A stretch of 33,609 nt of DNA from Aeromonas cavernicola. Its GTDB lineage: Bacteria > Pseudomonadota > Gammaproteobacteria > Enterobacterales > Aeromonadaceae. A model generated the notes under the pieces. It saw nothing but the letters and a program-made list of their open reading frames with translations, was not told the DNA's origin and made no database searches. This document shows positions 17,385-25,055 of the stretch, piece after piece (within the stretch, counting starts at the first letter, position 1; every line of letters starts with the position of its first letter). The DNA lies in contig NZ_PGGC01000123.1 in NCBI RefSeq assembly GCF_002795305.1, forward strand, positions 1 to 33,609, given 5' to 3'. Both the position numbers and the translations under genes were made by a program.

Positions 17385-17921
17385 TCACTGACGTTCGATA
17401 TATAGGATCACCTCGCCAAGGTGAATCCCAAACTTACTGATTTGGGCTCGGTTGATCAGTCTATTTTCATCGAGCAGATACATCCAATCATCGAAATTAA
17501 CGCGGACCACCTCACCATCAGGTAAGGCGAGATCGAGCTGATAGCGCCAGTTGAGCGCAAATCCTGCCGATTTGCCCACGGCCTCCCCGACGACATCCGA
17601 GGCGGTGCCACGCCAGTGGCCATCAGCGCCCTTCTTGAGATACCAGGTACGCGTTTGCTGGCGACCATCGTCAAAATAAAACTGCTCAAACAACTCACCT
17701 TTGCCCTCTTGCCAGCGACCTTGCATCTCAACCCGGAAGCGGCTGGTGACCTCGCCACTGCGATCTGTTACCAACCCATGAGCCACTAAGTTGCCACTGA
17801 AAAAACGAGCTAGATCCCAATTAGGCCCCTGTTCGCGATAATCATTGAGGCTCACCCCACAACCCGTTAACCACACGAGCGGCAGTAACCATAACCATCG
17901 GTAAGTATGGAAAAAAGACAT
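17385..17921 (-). CDS. DUF3833 family lipoprotein
   Basis: A 178-residue lipoprotein with leader MSFFHTYRWLWLLPLVWLTG ending at lipobox LTGC (Cys21). The mature part is a lipocalin-like beta-rich domain with the DUF3833 pattern NWDLARFFSGNLVAHGLVTDRSG, RGTASDVVGEA, and YLLDENRLINRAQISKFGIHLGEV. ATG 17921 is preceded by CGGAG with 7-nt spacing; a TTG at 17939 is less likely. Last gene of the photolyase-containing operon. Family members are commonly found with cfa, photolyase and chalcone-isomerase-like genes; their activity is unknown. The lipoprotein anchor suggests a role at the membrane on lipids. Confidence 0.8.
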   Translation of the reverse strand: MSFFHTYRWLWLLPLVWLTGCGVSLNDYREQGPNWDLARFFSGNLVAHGLVTDRSGEVTSRFRVEMQGRWQEGKGELFEQFYFDDGRQQTRTWYLKKGADGHWRGTASDVVGEAVGKSAGFALNWRYQLDLALPDGEVVRVNFDDWMYLLDENRLINRAQISKFGIHLGEVILYIERQ

Positions 17922-17935
17922 CGAACACTCCGTTA

Positions 17936-18463
17936 TCAAGGTTGACCGCGTAAGCGGCGAGTCAGGTCGGGATCTCGGCTATTTTCAGAGAGCCAAATAG
18001 CGAGAAATGCCGCTGAAAATTGGGGGTCGGCAACAGTGCCAAGGGGCTTGTCTTGCCACCAAAAGTGGCCAGCTCCCGCTTTATCAACATAAAAACGGAG
18101 GGTGTCGCCCGCGGCCACATCAGGCCAGATGGCCGCCAGTTGGCCAAGCCACTGCTGGTGCTGTGTTTGGGTACCCATGCCAAGACGTTGCCACTCTTGC
18201 TCGGTCGCACTGAGCAGATCGCTTTTATCGATGGCTCTGGCATAGGTGAGACTGATTGCTTGTGGATATTGACCATGCTGATAACGGCCCGTCTCACTGT
18301 AGAAAGCAGCATCATAGAGCTTGAACCAGAGCCACTGCATCTCCCCCTGCCCAACAGGTTGCAGCTGCGGCCAAGGGGCTGCCGCCATCACCGGCAGGGC
18401 TAACAGCACCAACCACAGCTTAATGCCACCCCATATACCAGTGCTGAGGGTCTTCCAATTCAT
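17936..18463 (-). CDS. Chalcone-isomerase-like exported protein
   Basis: A 175-residue protein with a signal peptide (KLWLVLLALPVMAAA, cleavage near 28). The body matches bacterial chalcone_isomerase-like proteins: VGQGEMQWLWFKLYDAAFYSETG, then ISLTYARAIDKSDLL and TLRFYVDKAGAGHFWW. No flavonoid pathway is present; relatives of this fold bind fatty acids, so a periplasmic lipid or fatty-acid binding role is plausible. Its start overlaps the TIGR02450 gene by 44 nt and its end lies 14 nt before the DUF3833 ATG. Enzymatic activity should not be assumed from the family name. Confidence 0.8.
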   Translation of the reverse strand: MNWKTLSTGIWGGIKLWLVLLALPVMAAAPWPQLQPVGQGEMQWLWFKLYDAAFYSETGRYQHGQYPQAISLTYARAIDKSDLLSATEQEWQRLGMGTQTQHQQWLGQLAAIWPDVAAGDTLRFYVDKAGAGHFWWQDKPLGTVADPQFSAAFLAIWLSENSRDPDLTRRLRGQP

Positions 18464-18638
18464 GCCAATCCACCTCTTGTTCTTCTAAGGTATTGATGTC
18501 CTGCATCACTACCTGCACCAGCTCCCCTTGCGCATTACGCTGGCAAGCCACCACCAGATAGCAACGCTCAGTCAGCTGGAGTGGGTTCTCTTTCGTCCAC
18601 TTGGAAAAAAGCAGAGTTTCGGTCGAAAAACGATTCAT
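18420..18638 (-). CDS. TIGR02450-family small Trp-rich protein
   Basis: A 72-residue protein reading MNRFSTETLLFSKWTKENPL... with the family's SKWT near the start and VDWHELEDPQHWYMGWH at the end. GGAGGGGGAG precedes ATG 18638, a very strong ribosome site. Its ATG overlaps the DUF2878 stop as ATGA, and its end overlaps the chalcone-isomerase-like gene by 44 nt. Function unknown; homologues recur beside cfa and photolyase genes in marine and aquatic gammaproteobacteria. Confidence 0.8.
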   Translation of the reverse strand: MNRFSTETLLFSKWTKENPLQLTERCYLVVACQRNAQGELVQVVMQDINTLEEQEVDWHELEDPQHWYMGWH

Positions 18639-19114
18639 GCTCGCTCCCCCTCCAGTTTGACCATTGCCCATAGCAATACGGGCAACCACCCACTCCAGAT
18701 CACGGCCAGCAGTAGAGCACTATTGGCCGTCCCCCAAGGTAACTGCACCGCCCCCATGGCTGCGCCGGCGAGATAGGACATCGTGCCCCCTACCGCCCCA
18801 ACGAGAGCCTGCTGCCAGCGTGACATGGGCAGCAACCAGCGCATCCCATGAGCAAGGGTCAGGGCAAACCCAATCCACAGCAGCATCAACCAGAGTGGAA
18901 AACCGGCCGTAAAGTGAAACAGACCCAGTTGCCAGAGCGACAGATCCAACAGACCACCAGCAACCGCAATAGCGAGGAGCCGCCAATCCCGCTGACGGCT
19001 AGGAGAAAAAAGAAAATGGGCCAGCAGCAGCACCAACAGTGGGCCCGGCTGCTGCCATTTCACTGCGAGCAACCAATACAGGTTAAACCCCAGCAAATGA
19101 GCCCATTGCCACAT
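18635..19114 (-). CDS. DUF2878 integral membrane protein
   Basis: A 159-residue, very hydrophobic protein with about five membrane helices (for example LLGFNLYWLLAVKW, LLVLLLAHFLF, LLAIAVAGGLLDLSLWQLGLF, LMLLWIGFALTLAHGMRWLL). The MWQWAHLLGFNLYW start fits the family. ATG 19114 lies 2 nt after the cfa stop. Function unknown; being between cfa and small proteins in a lipid-type operon suggests a role in the membrane. Confidence 0.78.
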   Translation of the reverse strand: MWQWAHLLGFNLYWLLAVKWQQPGPLLVLLLAHFLFSPSRQRDWRLLAIAVAGGLLDLSLWQLGLFHFTAGFPLWLMLLWIGFALTLAHGMRWLLPMSRWQQALVGAVGGTMSYLAGAAMGAVQLPWGTANSALLLAVIWSGWLPVLLWAMVKLEGERA

Positions 19115-19116
19115 GA

Positions 19117-20373
19117 TCAGAGACCGCTTACAGGCAAATCCCCAGACCAACCTGCGGGCCCGGGCTTCGCAGCTTCTAACTGGACCAAACTGATCGCCCG
19201 CTCCCAAAACCCCCCTTCACAGTAGGCAAAATAAAAGTGCCATAGCCGAATAAAGTCTTGGCTGTAACCAAGCTTGGGCAGGTCGGGAGCCAGCGCCAAA
19301 AAGCGCTCACACCAGTGACCAAGCGTACGCGCATAGTGATGGCCATGATCATGCAGGCGTACCAGCTGCATATCCGTTTCACGGGCAAGCAGGCCCGCCA
19401 TCTGGGAAACACTTGGCAAGCAACCACCAGGAAAGATGTAGCGCTGGATGAAATCAACACTTCGCAGATACTGGGCATGGCGCTGATCGGCGATAGTAAT
19501 TGCTTGGATAAGCAGACGGCCATCTGGGTTAAGCAGGCGCGATAACTGACGAAAATAATCTGGCAAGAAGGCATGGCCCACCGCTTCAATCATTTCAATG
19601 GAGACCAGCTTGTCGTAAGTGCCTGTGAGATTGCGATAATCCTCCAGCAACAGCGTAATCCGATCATCTAGCCCCTCACGGGCGATCCAAGCTTTAGCAT
19701 AATTATGTTGAGCTTGGGAGATGGTAGTGGTGGTCACTCGGCAGCCATAGTGGCGAGCGGCATAGACGGCCAACCCTCCCCAGCCAGTACCGATCTCCAA
19801 CAGATGGTCTTGCGGACCCAATTCGAGCCGCTCACAGATAGTACGCAGCTTAGCCTGCTGCCCCTCTTCCAAGGTGGCGTCGGCCTCAGGATAAATGGCG
19901 CTCGAATACTGCATGTGACTGTCGAGAAACCCCTGATACAGGGAATTGCCAAGGTCATAATGTGCCGCGATATTGGCGCGCGAACCGGTCAAGGTATTGC
20001 GATTGAGCCAATGACGCACCTTATTGAAGGGAAACGTGAGCCAACCGAGGCGTCGCTCCAACTTATCGAGCAAGGTCATATTACGGGCTAGCAGCCGCAC
20101 CAGCGCCACTAAGTCGGGGCTACTCCACATTCCTTCCACCCAGGTCTCTCCAGCGGCAATGCTGCCACCTTGCAGTAAACGACGGTAGAAGGCGGGGTCT
20201 TGCACCACCACCTCGGCCACCAGCTCATCGCCACTCACTCCAAAGGTAAAACACTCATCCCCTTCCCGGATAAGCAACTGACCATGAGAGAGGTGGCTGA
20301 GTAAATTAAGCAGCAGCTGTTTAGAACCTTTGTCGAGTAACGAAGCAGAAACAGAAGATTGCACCAGTTCCAT
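19117..20373 (-). CDS. cfa: Cyclopropane-fatty-acid synthase-like methyltransferase
   Basis: A 418-residue SAM-dependent methyltransferase acting on double bonds of membrane phospholipid acyl chains. It shows the class signature HYDLGNSLYQGFLDSHMQYS, the SAM loop LEIGTGWGGLAVYAA, SIEMIEAVGHAFL (conserved Glu) and IFPGGCLPSV, and a Cys in FYFAYCEGGFWER near the position of E. coli Cys354. It may make cyclopropane or, as in UfaM-type enzymes, an internal methyl branch. ATG 20373 is preceded by GGAGA at 7-nt spacing; a longer frame to 20505 runs into DUF1365 and is unlikely. The only larger gap (58 nt) of the operon core lies upstream. Confidence 0.92.
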   Translation of the reverse strand: MELVQSSVSASLLDKGSKQLLLNLLSHLSHGQLLIREGDECFTFGVSGDELVAEVVVQDPAFYRRLLQGGSIAAGETWVEGMWSSPDLVALVRLLARNMTLLDKLERRLGWLTFPFNKVRHWLNRNTLTGSRANIAAHYDLGNSLYQGFLDSHMQYSSAIYPEADATLEEGQQAKLRTICERLELGPQDHLLEIGTGWGGLAVYAARHYGCRVTTTTISQAQHNYAKAWIAREGLDDRITLLLEDYRNLTGTYDKLVSIEMIEAVGHAFLPDYFRQLSRLLNPDGRLLIQAITIADQRHAQYLRSVDFIQRYIFPGGCLPSVSQMAGLLARETDMQLVRLHDHGHHYARTLGHWCERFLALAPDLPKLGYSQDFIRLWHFYFAYCEGGFWERAISLVQLEAAKPGPAGWSGDLPVSGL

Positions 20374-20431
20374 TAGTGGGTCTCCGGATGGCAGAAGTAA
20401 AAGACGGAGAGTAAGCATTGCAACTGCAACA

Positions 20432-21208
20432 TCAATGAGTCTCCGGATGACGAAAGATTGGGGTTCGTTTGATGAATAAGCGTAAGGCTTGCCAGTATAT
20501 CCCAAACAGTACCTTAAGAGTCATCCAAGGCCATTTCACCAGCGCACTGGCCACCCCTTGGCGCGACAGCGGCTCACGGCGCAGAGTGAGGGTGGCATCA
20601 AACAGCTTGGGTTCACCAGAGACGGGGTGACTCTCGATATGGATCAAGGTCTCCTCCTCGGGGGGCCGGATCCGCCAGTGGTAGCGCATCGCCAGCCCCA
20701 TAAATGGCGAGACGTGAAAATCCTTATCGTGGGGGGTCAATGCCGCCAGATCTAATAGGTAATAGTGGCGTTCGTTCCATGGGGTGTTGGACACCTCGGC
20801 CACTAGATAGCGGGCCTCCCCCTGCTGATAGCAGAAATAGAAATTAACAGGACTGAAATAGAACCCGAGACAGCGCACATTGCCCAGCAACAGTACCTTG
20901 CCAGCAGGCTCAGCAGCCCCCCCAAGCTCGGTGACTTTGTTCCATACCGCCTGTTTGAGGCTGCCTTCGCTGCCTCGTAAATAGTCCGCACGGTGAAAAG
21001 AGAGTAGCCCTGCCCGCTCAACCCCAAACCAGCGCCCTTGATCGAGCTGCGCCAACTCATCAAGGTCTAGCCCTAACATAAACAGCCGGTAAGAGAAGGC
21101 GTGAGCGCGCGGGGCAAAACGGCGATGCCGCACCGATCCTTGCCAGATCGCACTGTTTAGCTCACTCATACTGGTCATCTCGACGACCGCTCCTGCGGCG
21201 TCGTTCAT
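20432..21208 (-). CDS. DUF1365 family protein
   Basis: A roughly 258-residue protein with the DUF1365 core: GSVRHRRFAPRAHAFSYRLFML, GFYFSPVNFYFCYQQGEARYLVAEVSNTPW and KDFHVSPFMGLAMRYHWRI. The family is nearly always next to an FAD amine-oxidase-like gene and a cfa gene, exactly as here. ATG 21208 overlaps the FAD gene stop as ATGA; ATG 21178 or 21169 is an alternative, with AGGAG upstream. The biochemical role is not settled; the triad has been linked to methylated or furan fatty acids in alphaproteobacteria. Confidence 0.85.
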   Translation of the reverse strand: MNDAAGAVVEMTSMSELNSAIWQGSVRHRRFAPRAHAFSYRLFMLGLDLDELAQLDQGRWFGVERAGLLSFHRADYLRGSEGSLKQAVWNKVTELGGAAEPAGKVLLLGNVRCLGFYFSPVNFYFCYQQGEARYLVAEVSNTPWNERHYYLLDLAALTPHDKDFHVSPFMGLAMRYHWRIRPPEEETLIHIESHPVSGEPKLFDATLTLRREPLSRQGVASALVKWPWMTLKVLFGIYWQALRLFIKRTPIFRHPETH

Positions 21209-22464
21209 AGCTCAGCCCCAAAGCGCTTGGCCACATCGAGGGCACTGCGCACCCCATCTTCATGAAAACCGTTATACCAATAGGCACCACAGAAATGGGT
21301 GTGGTTGACCCCACAGATCTCTGAGCGTTGCAGCTGTGCTTCGATAGAGGCTTGATTAAAAACCGGATGATGGTACACAAAGCGCCGTAGCACTTTACTC
21401 TCATCCACTCGACCTTGCGGATTAAGGCTGACACAGAAGGGCTCTGGTGAATTCAGCCCTTGCAAGATGTTCATGTTGTAGCTCACCAGCGGCCGCGCAC
21501 CATCATCATCGCTCAGTTGATAGTTCCAGCTAGCCCACGCTTTTTGCCGGGTAGGCAAACAGGTCAGATCGGTATGCAGCCAGACATCATTAGCCTGATA
21601 CGCCATGTTACCGAGAATAGTGCGTTCCCGATCACTGCCATCGCGTAGTAAGGCGAGAGCTTGATCGCTGTGGCAGGCAAAGATCACCTCATCAAACGCC
21701 TCATCCCCATACTGACTTTGAACTAACACCCCATCAGCCACTCGGCGCACCCCCTGCACTGGACAGCTCAGCCGGATCTGCTGATGCCAACTGCTCGTCA
21801 GTGGTCCGATGTATTCTCGTGAACCACCGGGAATGACGTACCACTGAGGGCGATTGGCCACCTCAAGCAACCCATGGTTGGCAAAGAAACGCAGGAAGAA
21901 ACCGAGCGGAAAAGCACGCATATCGGCCAAGGTGGATGACCAGATAGCCGCCCCCATCGGCAAGATGTAGTGACGAGCAAAGTAGTCGCTAAAATTACCC
22001 GCTAATAAGAAATCCCCTAAGGTGAGAGCCGGATTGTCCACTTGGCGATAGTTACCCGCCAACCAGCTTCTCGATGCCCGATTAAACCGCAGGATCTCCG
22101 CCACAAAGCGATAAAAACGCAGGCTCAGTAAATTACGGCGCTGAGCAAATAAGGTGTCGAGATTGTGACCGTTGTACTCCAGTCCTGCTGGGCTTTTTAC
22201 CGAGAAACTCATCTCGGCTGGTTGCCGCGCCACACCGGCCCGCGCTAACAAGGCTAGGAAATTGGGATAGGTCCGATCGTTAAACACGATGAATCCGGTA
22301 TCAATGGCATACTCGCGCCCCGCCATATTCACATCGACCGTAGCGGTGTGCCCACCCAAGGTCGGTGCTGCTTCAAACAGGGTGATATCGTGCTGTTTAT
22401 GCAGTAAAAAACCTGCGGTTAGCCCAGATATTCCGGAACCAACGATGGCAATTTTCTTCTTCAT
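21205..22464 (-). CDS. FAD-dependent amine-oxidase-like protein (COG2907 type)
   Basis: A 419-residue flavoprotein. KIAIVGSGISGLTAGFLL is the FAD-binding GxGxxG segment and LFEAAPTLGGHTATV follows, as in the amine oxidase/phytoene desaturase superfamily. IDTGFIVFNDRTYPNFLALL and FCGAYWYNGFHEDGVRSAL are typical of the COG2907 branch. ATG 22464 overlaps the SDR stop by one base (TGATG); a TTG at 22467 is not needed. In furan fatty acid pathways a flavoprotein of this kind desaturates a methylated acyl chain, so I infer acyl-lipid oxidation, but this copy has not been tested. Confidence 0.86.
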   Translation of the reverse strand: MKKKIAIVGSGISGLTAGFLLHKQHDITLFEAAPTLGGHTATVDVNMAGREYAIDTGFIVFNDRTYPNFLALLARAGVARQPAEMSFSVKSPAGLEYNGHNLDTLFAQRRNLLSLRFYRFVAEILRFNRASRSWLAGNYRQVDNPALTLGDFLLAGNFSDYFARHYILPMGAAIWSSTLADMRAFPLGFFLRFFANHGLLEVANRPQWYVIPGGSREYIGPLTSSWHQQIRLSCPVQGVRRVADGVLVQSQYGDEAFDEVIFACHSDQALALLRDGSDRERTILGNMAYQANDVWLHTDLTCLPTRQKAWASWNYQLSDDDGARPLVSYNMNILQGLNSPEPFCVSLNPQGRVDESKVLRRFVYHHPVFNQASIEAQLQRSEICGVNHTHFCGAYWYNGFHEDGVRSALDVAKRFGAEL

Positions 22465-23195
22465 CAAGGGCGTCCTTTCGAAACAAACAGGCTGCTAAGG
22501 CGAAGCCAGATCCCAACTGGCAGGCCCCCCAGCAGACGTAGCAACCAAATAAAGCGGCGCGGAAAGTGAATATGATGATGGCCTGCGGCCAACCCAGCCA
22601 TGATGGTCGATGAGGCCGCCTCCACCGAAACCAAACAAGGCATGGGAAAATCATTTTTGGCCGTGAGTGGGGTCTGGACAAAGCCGGGGCGGATCAGGGT
22701 CACGCCGATCCCTTTTGCTTGTAAATCAAGCCGTAAGGTCTCGGTCAGATAGTCTAATGCCGCTTTTGATGCGCCATAAGCCTCAGCCCTTGACAAGGGC
22801 AGCCAAGTCACTGACGAACTGACGATGGCGAGCCGTGCACCTGCCGTCAGTCGTGGTAAGAAGGCCGCCAGCACATGGCCGGTGGCGATCAGGTTGGTCT
22901 CAATCACCCGCGCGAATAGCTCACCATCAAAACCTTGCGCCAGATCCATGTACTCGCAGTGACCCGCATTGAGGATCAGCAGATCAAGGTCTGGCACATT
23001 CGCCGCCGTTGCCGCCAGTGCCGCGCGGTCACGGGCATCGAACGACAAAGGAGTGATCCCCTGCTCGGCTAACTCACCTAGCCGTGTGGCATCACGGCCA
23101 CATCCCCACACCTGCCAGCCGGCACGCTGGTAATCCAGCGCCAGCTGGCGGCCAATACCGGACGTTGCCCCGGTGATCAAGACCCGTTTGCTCAT
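22464..23195 (-). CDS. SDR-family oxidoreductase of the photolyase operon
   Basis: A 243-residue classical SDR. ITGATSGIGRQLAL is the cofactor motif, LILNAGHCEY the NAG motif, and VSSSVTWLPLSRAEAYGASKAAL holds the catalytic Ser, Tyr and Lys. The C-terminal third is hydrophobic (FIWLLRLLGGLPVGIWLRLSSLF), suggesting membrane association. Its ATG overlaps the NTF2-like stop as ATGA, and its own stop overlaps the FAD gene. Substrate unknown. It is unrelated in sequence detail to the SDR at 73-939 apart from the family motifs. Confidence 0.88.
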   Translation of the reverse strand: MSKRVLITGATSGIGRQLALDYQRAGWQVWGCGRDATRLGELAEQGITPLSFDARDRAALAATAANVPDLDLLILNAGHCEYMDLAQGFDGELFARVIETNLIATGHVLAAFLPRLTAGARLAIVSSSVTWLPLSRAEAYGASKAALDYLTETLRLDLQAKGIGVTLIRPGFVQTPLTAKNDFPMPCLVSVEAASSTIMAGLAAGHHHIHFPRRFIWLLRLLGGLPVGIWLRLSSLFVSKGRP

Positions 23196-23620
23196 GCGCC
23201 TAATCTCCCCTTGATGGTTCGTACCACAGGTCCCAGCAGCGGTAACTGCTCGTAGAGCATGGCGCCCAAATCGAAGTAGTCGCGGTGTCGTACCACCTTG
23301 CCTGCCTCATTAAACGCAAGCTGAGTGGCGCCCTCTACCGACACCGGCTTACCCTGCCCCAAGCGGGGGTGAGAGAAGGTCATCACCCAACTGAGCCAGG
23401 CTTGCTGCCCCTGTTGTTGCTGGCTGGTGATCTCGAACTGGCAGTAAGCAAGGCGCTGATAGAGAGCCGCAAAATAGTCACCCAGCGCGGTCAACCCATC
23501 AATACGATGGGCCGGATCAATAAATATCACCTGCTCGGCATACACCTCAGCCAAGCGATGAAGTTGCTGCTTGTCCAGCTGCTGATACAGGCTCACAAAA
23601 CGGGCCAGCGGTTCATTCAT
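23192..23620 (-). CDS. NTF2/SnoaL-like protein
   Basis: A 142-residue protein of the NTF2-like alpha+beta cone fold: MNEPLARFVSLYQQLDKQQL, YAEQVIFIDPAHRIDGLTALGDYFAALY and the later GATQLAFNEAGKVVRHRDYFD. Such domains bind hydrophobic ligands or act as isomerases or hydratases. ATG 23620, with GGAGAA upstream, overlaps the photolyase end by 8 nt; the longer frame to 23893 is just photolyase in another frame. Similar genes sit beside photolyase, SDR and cfa in other proteobacteria, function unknown. Confidence 0.82.
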   Translation of the reverse strand: MNEPLARFVSLYQQLDKQQLHRLAEVYAEQVIFIDPAHRIDGLTALGDYFAALYQRLAYCQFEITSQQQQGQQAWLSWVMTFSHPRLGQGKPVSVEGATQLAFNEAGKVVRHRDYFDLGAMLYEQLPLLGPVVRTIKGRLGA

Positions 23621-25055
23621 GGGACTTCTCCAACGCGCGAAACATCTCGATGGCCGCCACCCGAGCAACGGCGTGATCCACCATGGGCGCCGGATAGTCG
23701 TGACGCCCCTTAAGCCGCAGCCAATCATGGGGCTGATGCAGATAAGCGGTCGGGGTGTCGGCCAGTTCAGTGACCCAAGTACGAATAAACTCTCCTTCTG
23801 GATCAAAGCGTTGTCCCTGAGTGGTGGGATTAAACACGCGAAAGTAAGGGGCGGCATCGGCACCGGTGCCCGCCGCCCACTGCCAGCCACCATTGTTGGC
23901 CGCTAAGTCACCATCGATCAGCTGGCTCATGAAGTAATCCTCCCCCAGCCGCCAATGGATATGCAGATCCTTGGTCAAAAAGCTCGCCACTATCATCCGT
24001 AGCCGATTATGCATCCAGCCCGTGGCATTGAGGCAGCGCATGGCCGCATCCACGATGGGATAACCGGTCCGCCCTGCGCACCAAGCAGCGAAGGCATCGG
24101 GGTCCCAGCTCCAGGGTAAAGCTGCGGTCTCAGGTTTGAACGGGCGATTCATCGAGAGGGTCGGCACCAACACCAGTAAGTGGCGATAAAACTCGCGCCA
24201 GATGAGCTCATTGAGCCAGACAAAACCGGGCTGCGCCTTCGCCTGAGGGCGATAACCCAGCCGCTGCTGCAGGGCAGCCACGCACTGGCGTGGACTGATG
24301 ATCCCAGCCGCTAAATAGGGCGACAAAATAGAAGTGCCCGCTTGCGCCGGAAAATCGCGCGCCTCACCATAATCGAGGACCGCTTGTGCTAAAAAGTCAT
24401 CCAGTCGTTGCTGGGCAGTAGCCTCCCCGACTGGCCAACGGGGATCGGCGCTGAGTTCACCCAGTGCATCATCACCCCAGCCGCGATCCGCTAGCGGCTG
24501 CCAGCTGAGCGGCTCGGCACGGGGAGCAGGCGCTCGGTGAATGACAAAACCATCCTCATCAAGCGCCTTTAGCCAAGCACGGCTGAACGGCGTAAAGACC
24601 TTGAACATCTCGCCAGAGCCCGTCAGCACACGACCTGGCGGCAACACACAGCAGCCGTTGAGCCAGTGACAGCTCACTCCAAGATCGCGCAAGCTGGCAT
24701 GGACGGCGTGGTCACGCCGCTGTTCATCCAGCTCGATGGCTTGATTAGCATAAAGATGGGTGATGCCGAGCTGCTCGCTAAGGGTTGCCAGGGCAGCAGG
24801 CACCTCGGCGAAGGTCTCAAGTCGCAGTAACTTAAGCGGGATGCCGAGTGCAGCGAGGCTGCGGCCAAGCTCATCGACCTGCGCCAAGATAAAACGCTGA
24901 CGAATAGCGGCCATCTTGTGCTGGCGCCACTGGGTGGGCGAGATAATAAAGAGAGCGGTCACCGGCTCGTTATCGCTGCCCGGATGGCCACAGCAAGCGC
25001 GCAAGGCTGGGTTGTCGGCCAAGCGCAAGTCATGTCGAAACCAGATCACCCTCAT
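23613..25055 (-). CDS. phr: Class I CPD photolyase
   Basis: Repairs UV-made cyclobutane pyrimidine dimers using blue light. The 480-residue protein opens with the antenna domain (VIWFRHDLRLADNPAL) and has the FAD-binding catalytic domain with TGYPIVDAAMRCLNATGWMH, NRLRMIVASFLTKDLHIHW and NNGGWQWAAGTGADAAPYFR. E. coli PhrB is 472 residues. Its ATG overlaps the MerR stop as ATGA, so repair enzyme and regulator are made together. In E. coli phr is paired with ybgA, and a ybgA homologue heads this operon as well. Confidence 0.95.
   Translation of the reverse strand: MRVIWFRHDLRLADNPALRACCGHPGSDNEPVTALFIISPTQWRQHKMAAIRQRFILAQVDELGRSLAALGIPLKLLRLETFAEVPAALATLSEQLGITHLYANQAIELDEQRRDHAVHASLRDLGVSCHWLNGCCVLPPGRVLTGSGEMFKVFTPFSRAWLKALDEDGFVIHRAPAPRAEPLSWQPLADRGWGDDALGELSADPRWPVGEATAQQRLDDFLAQAVLDYGEARDFPAQAGTSILSPYLAAGIISPRQCVAALQQRLGYRPQAKAQPGFVWLNELIWREFYRHLLVLVPTLSMNRPFKPETAALPWSWDPDAFAAWCAGRTGYPIVDAAMRCLNATGWMHNRLRMIVASFLTKDLHIHWRLGEDYFMSQLIDGDLAANNGGWQWAAGTGADAAPYFRVFNPTTQGQRFDPEGEFIRTWVTELADTPTAYLHQPHDWLRLKGRHDYPAPMVDHAVARVAAIEMFRALEKSHE

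Noticed and set aside
17936-18463. Chalcone isomerase of a flavonoid pathway
   Set aside because: No chalcone synthase or related gene nearby; the exported bacterial family has the fold but not a shown isomerase role.
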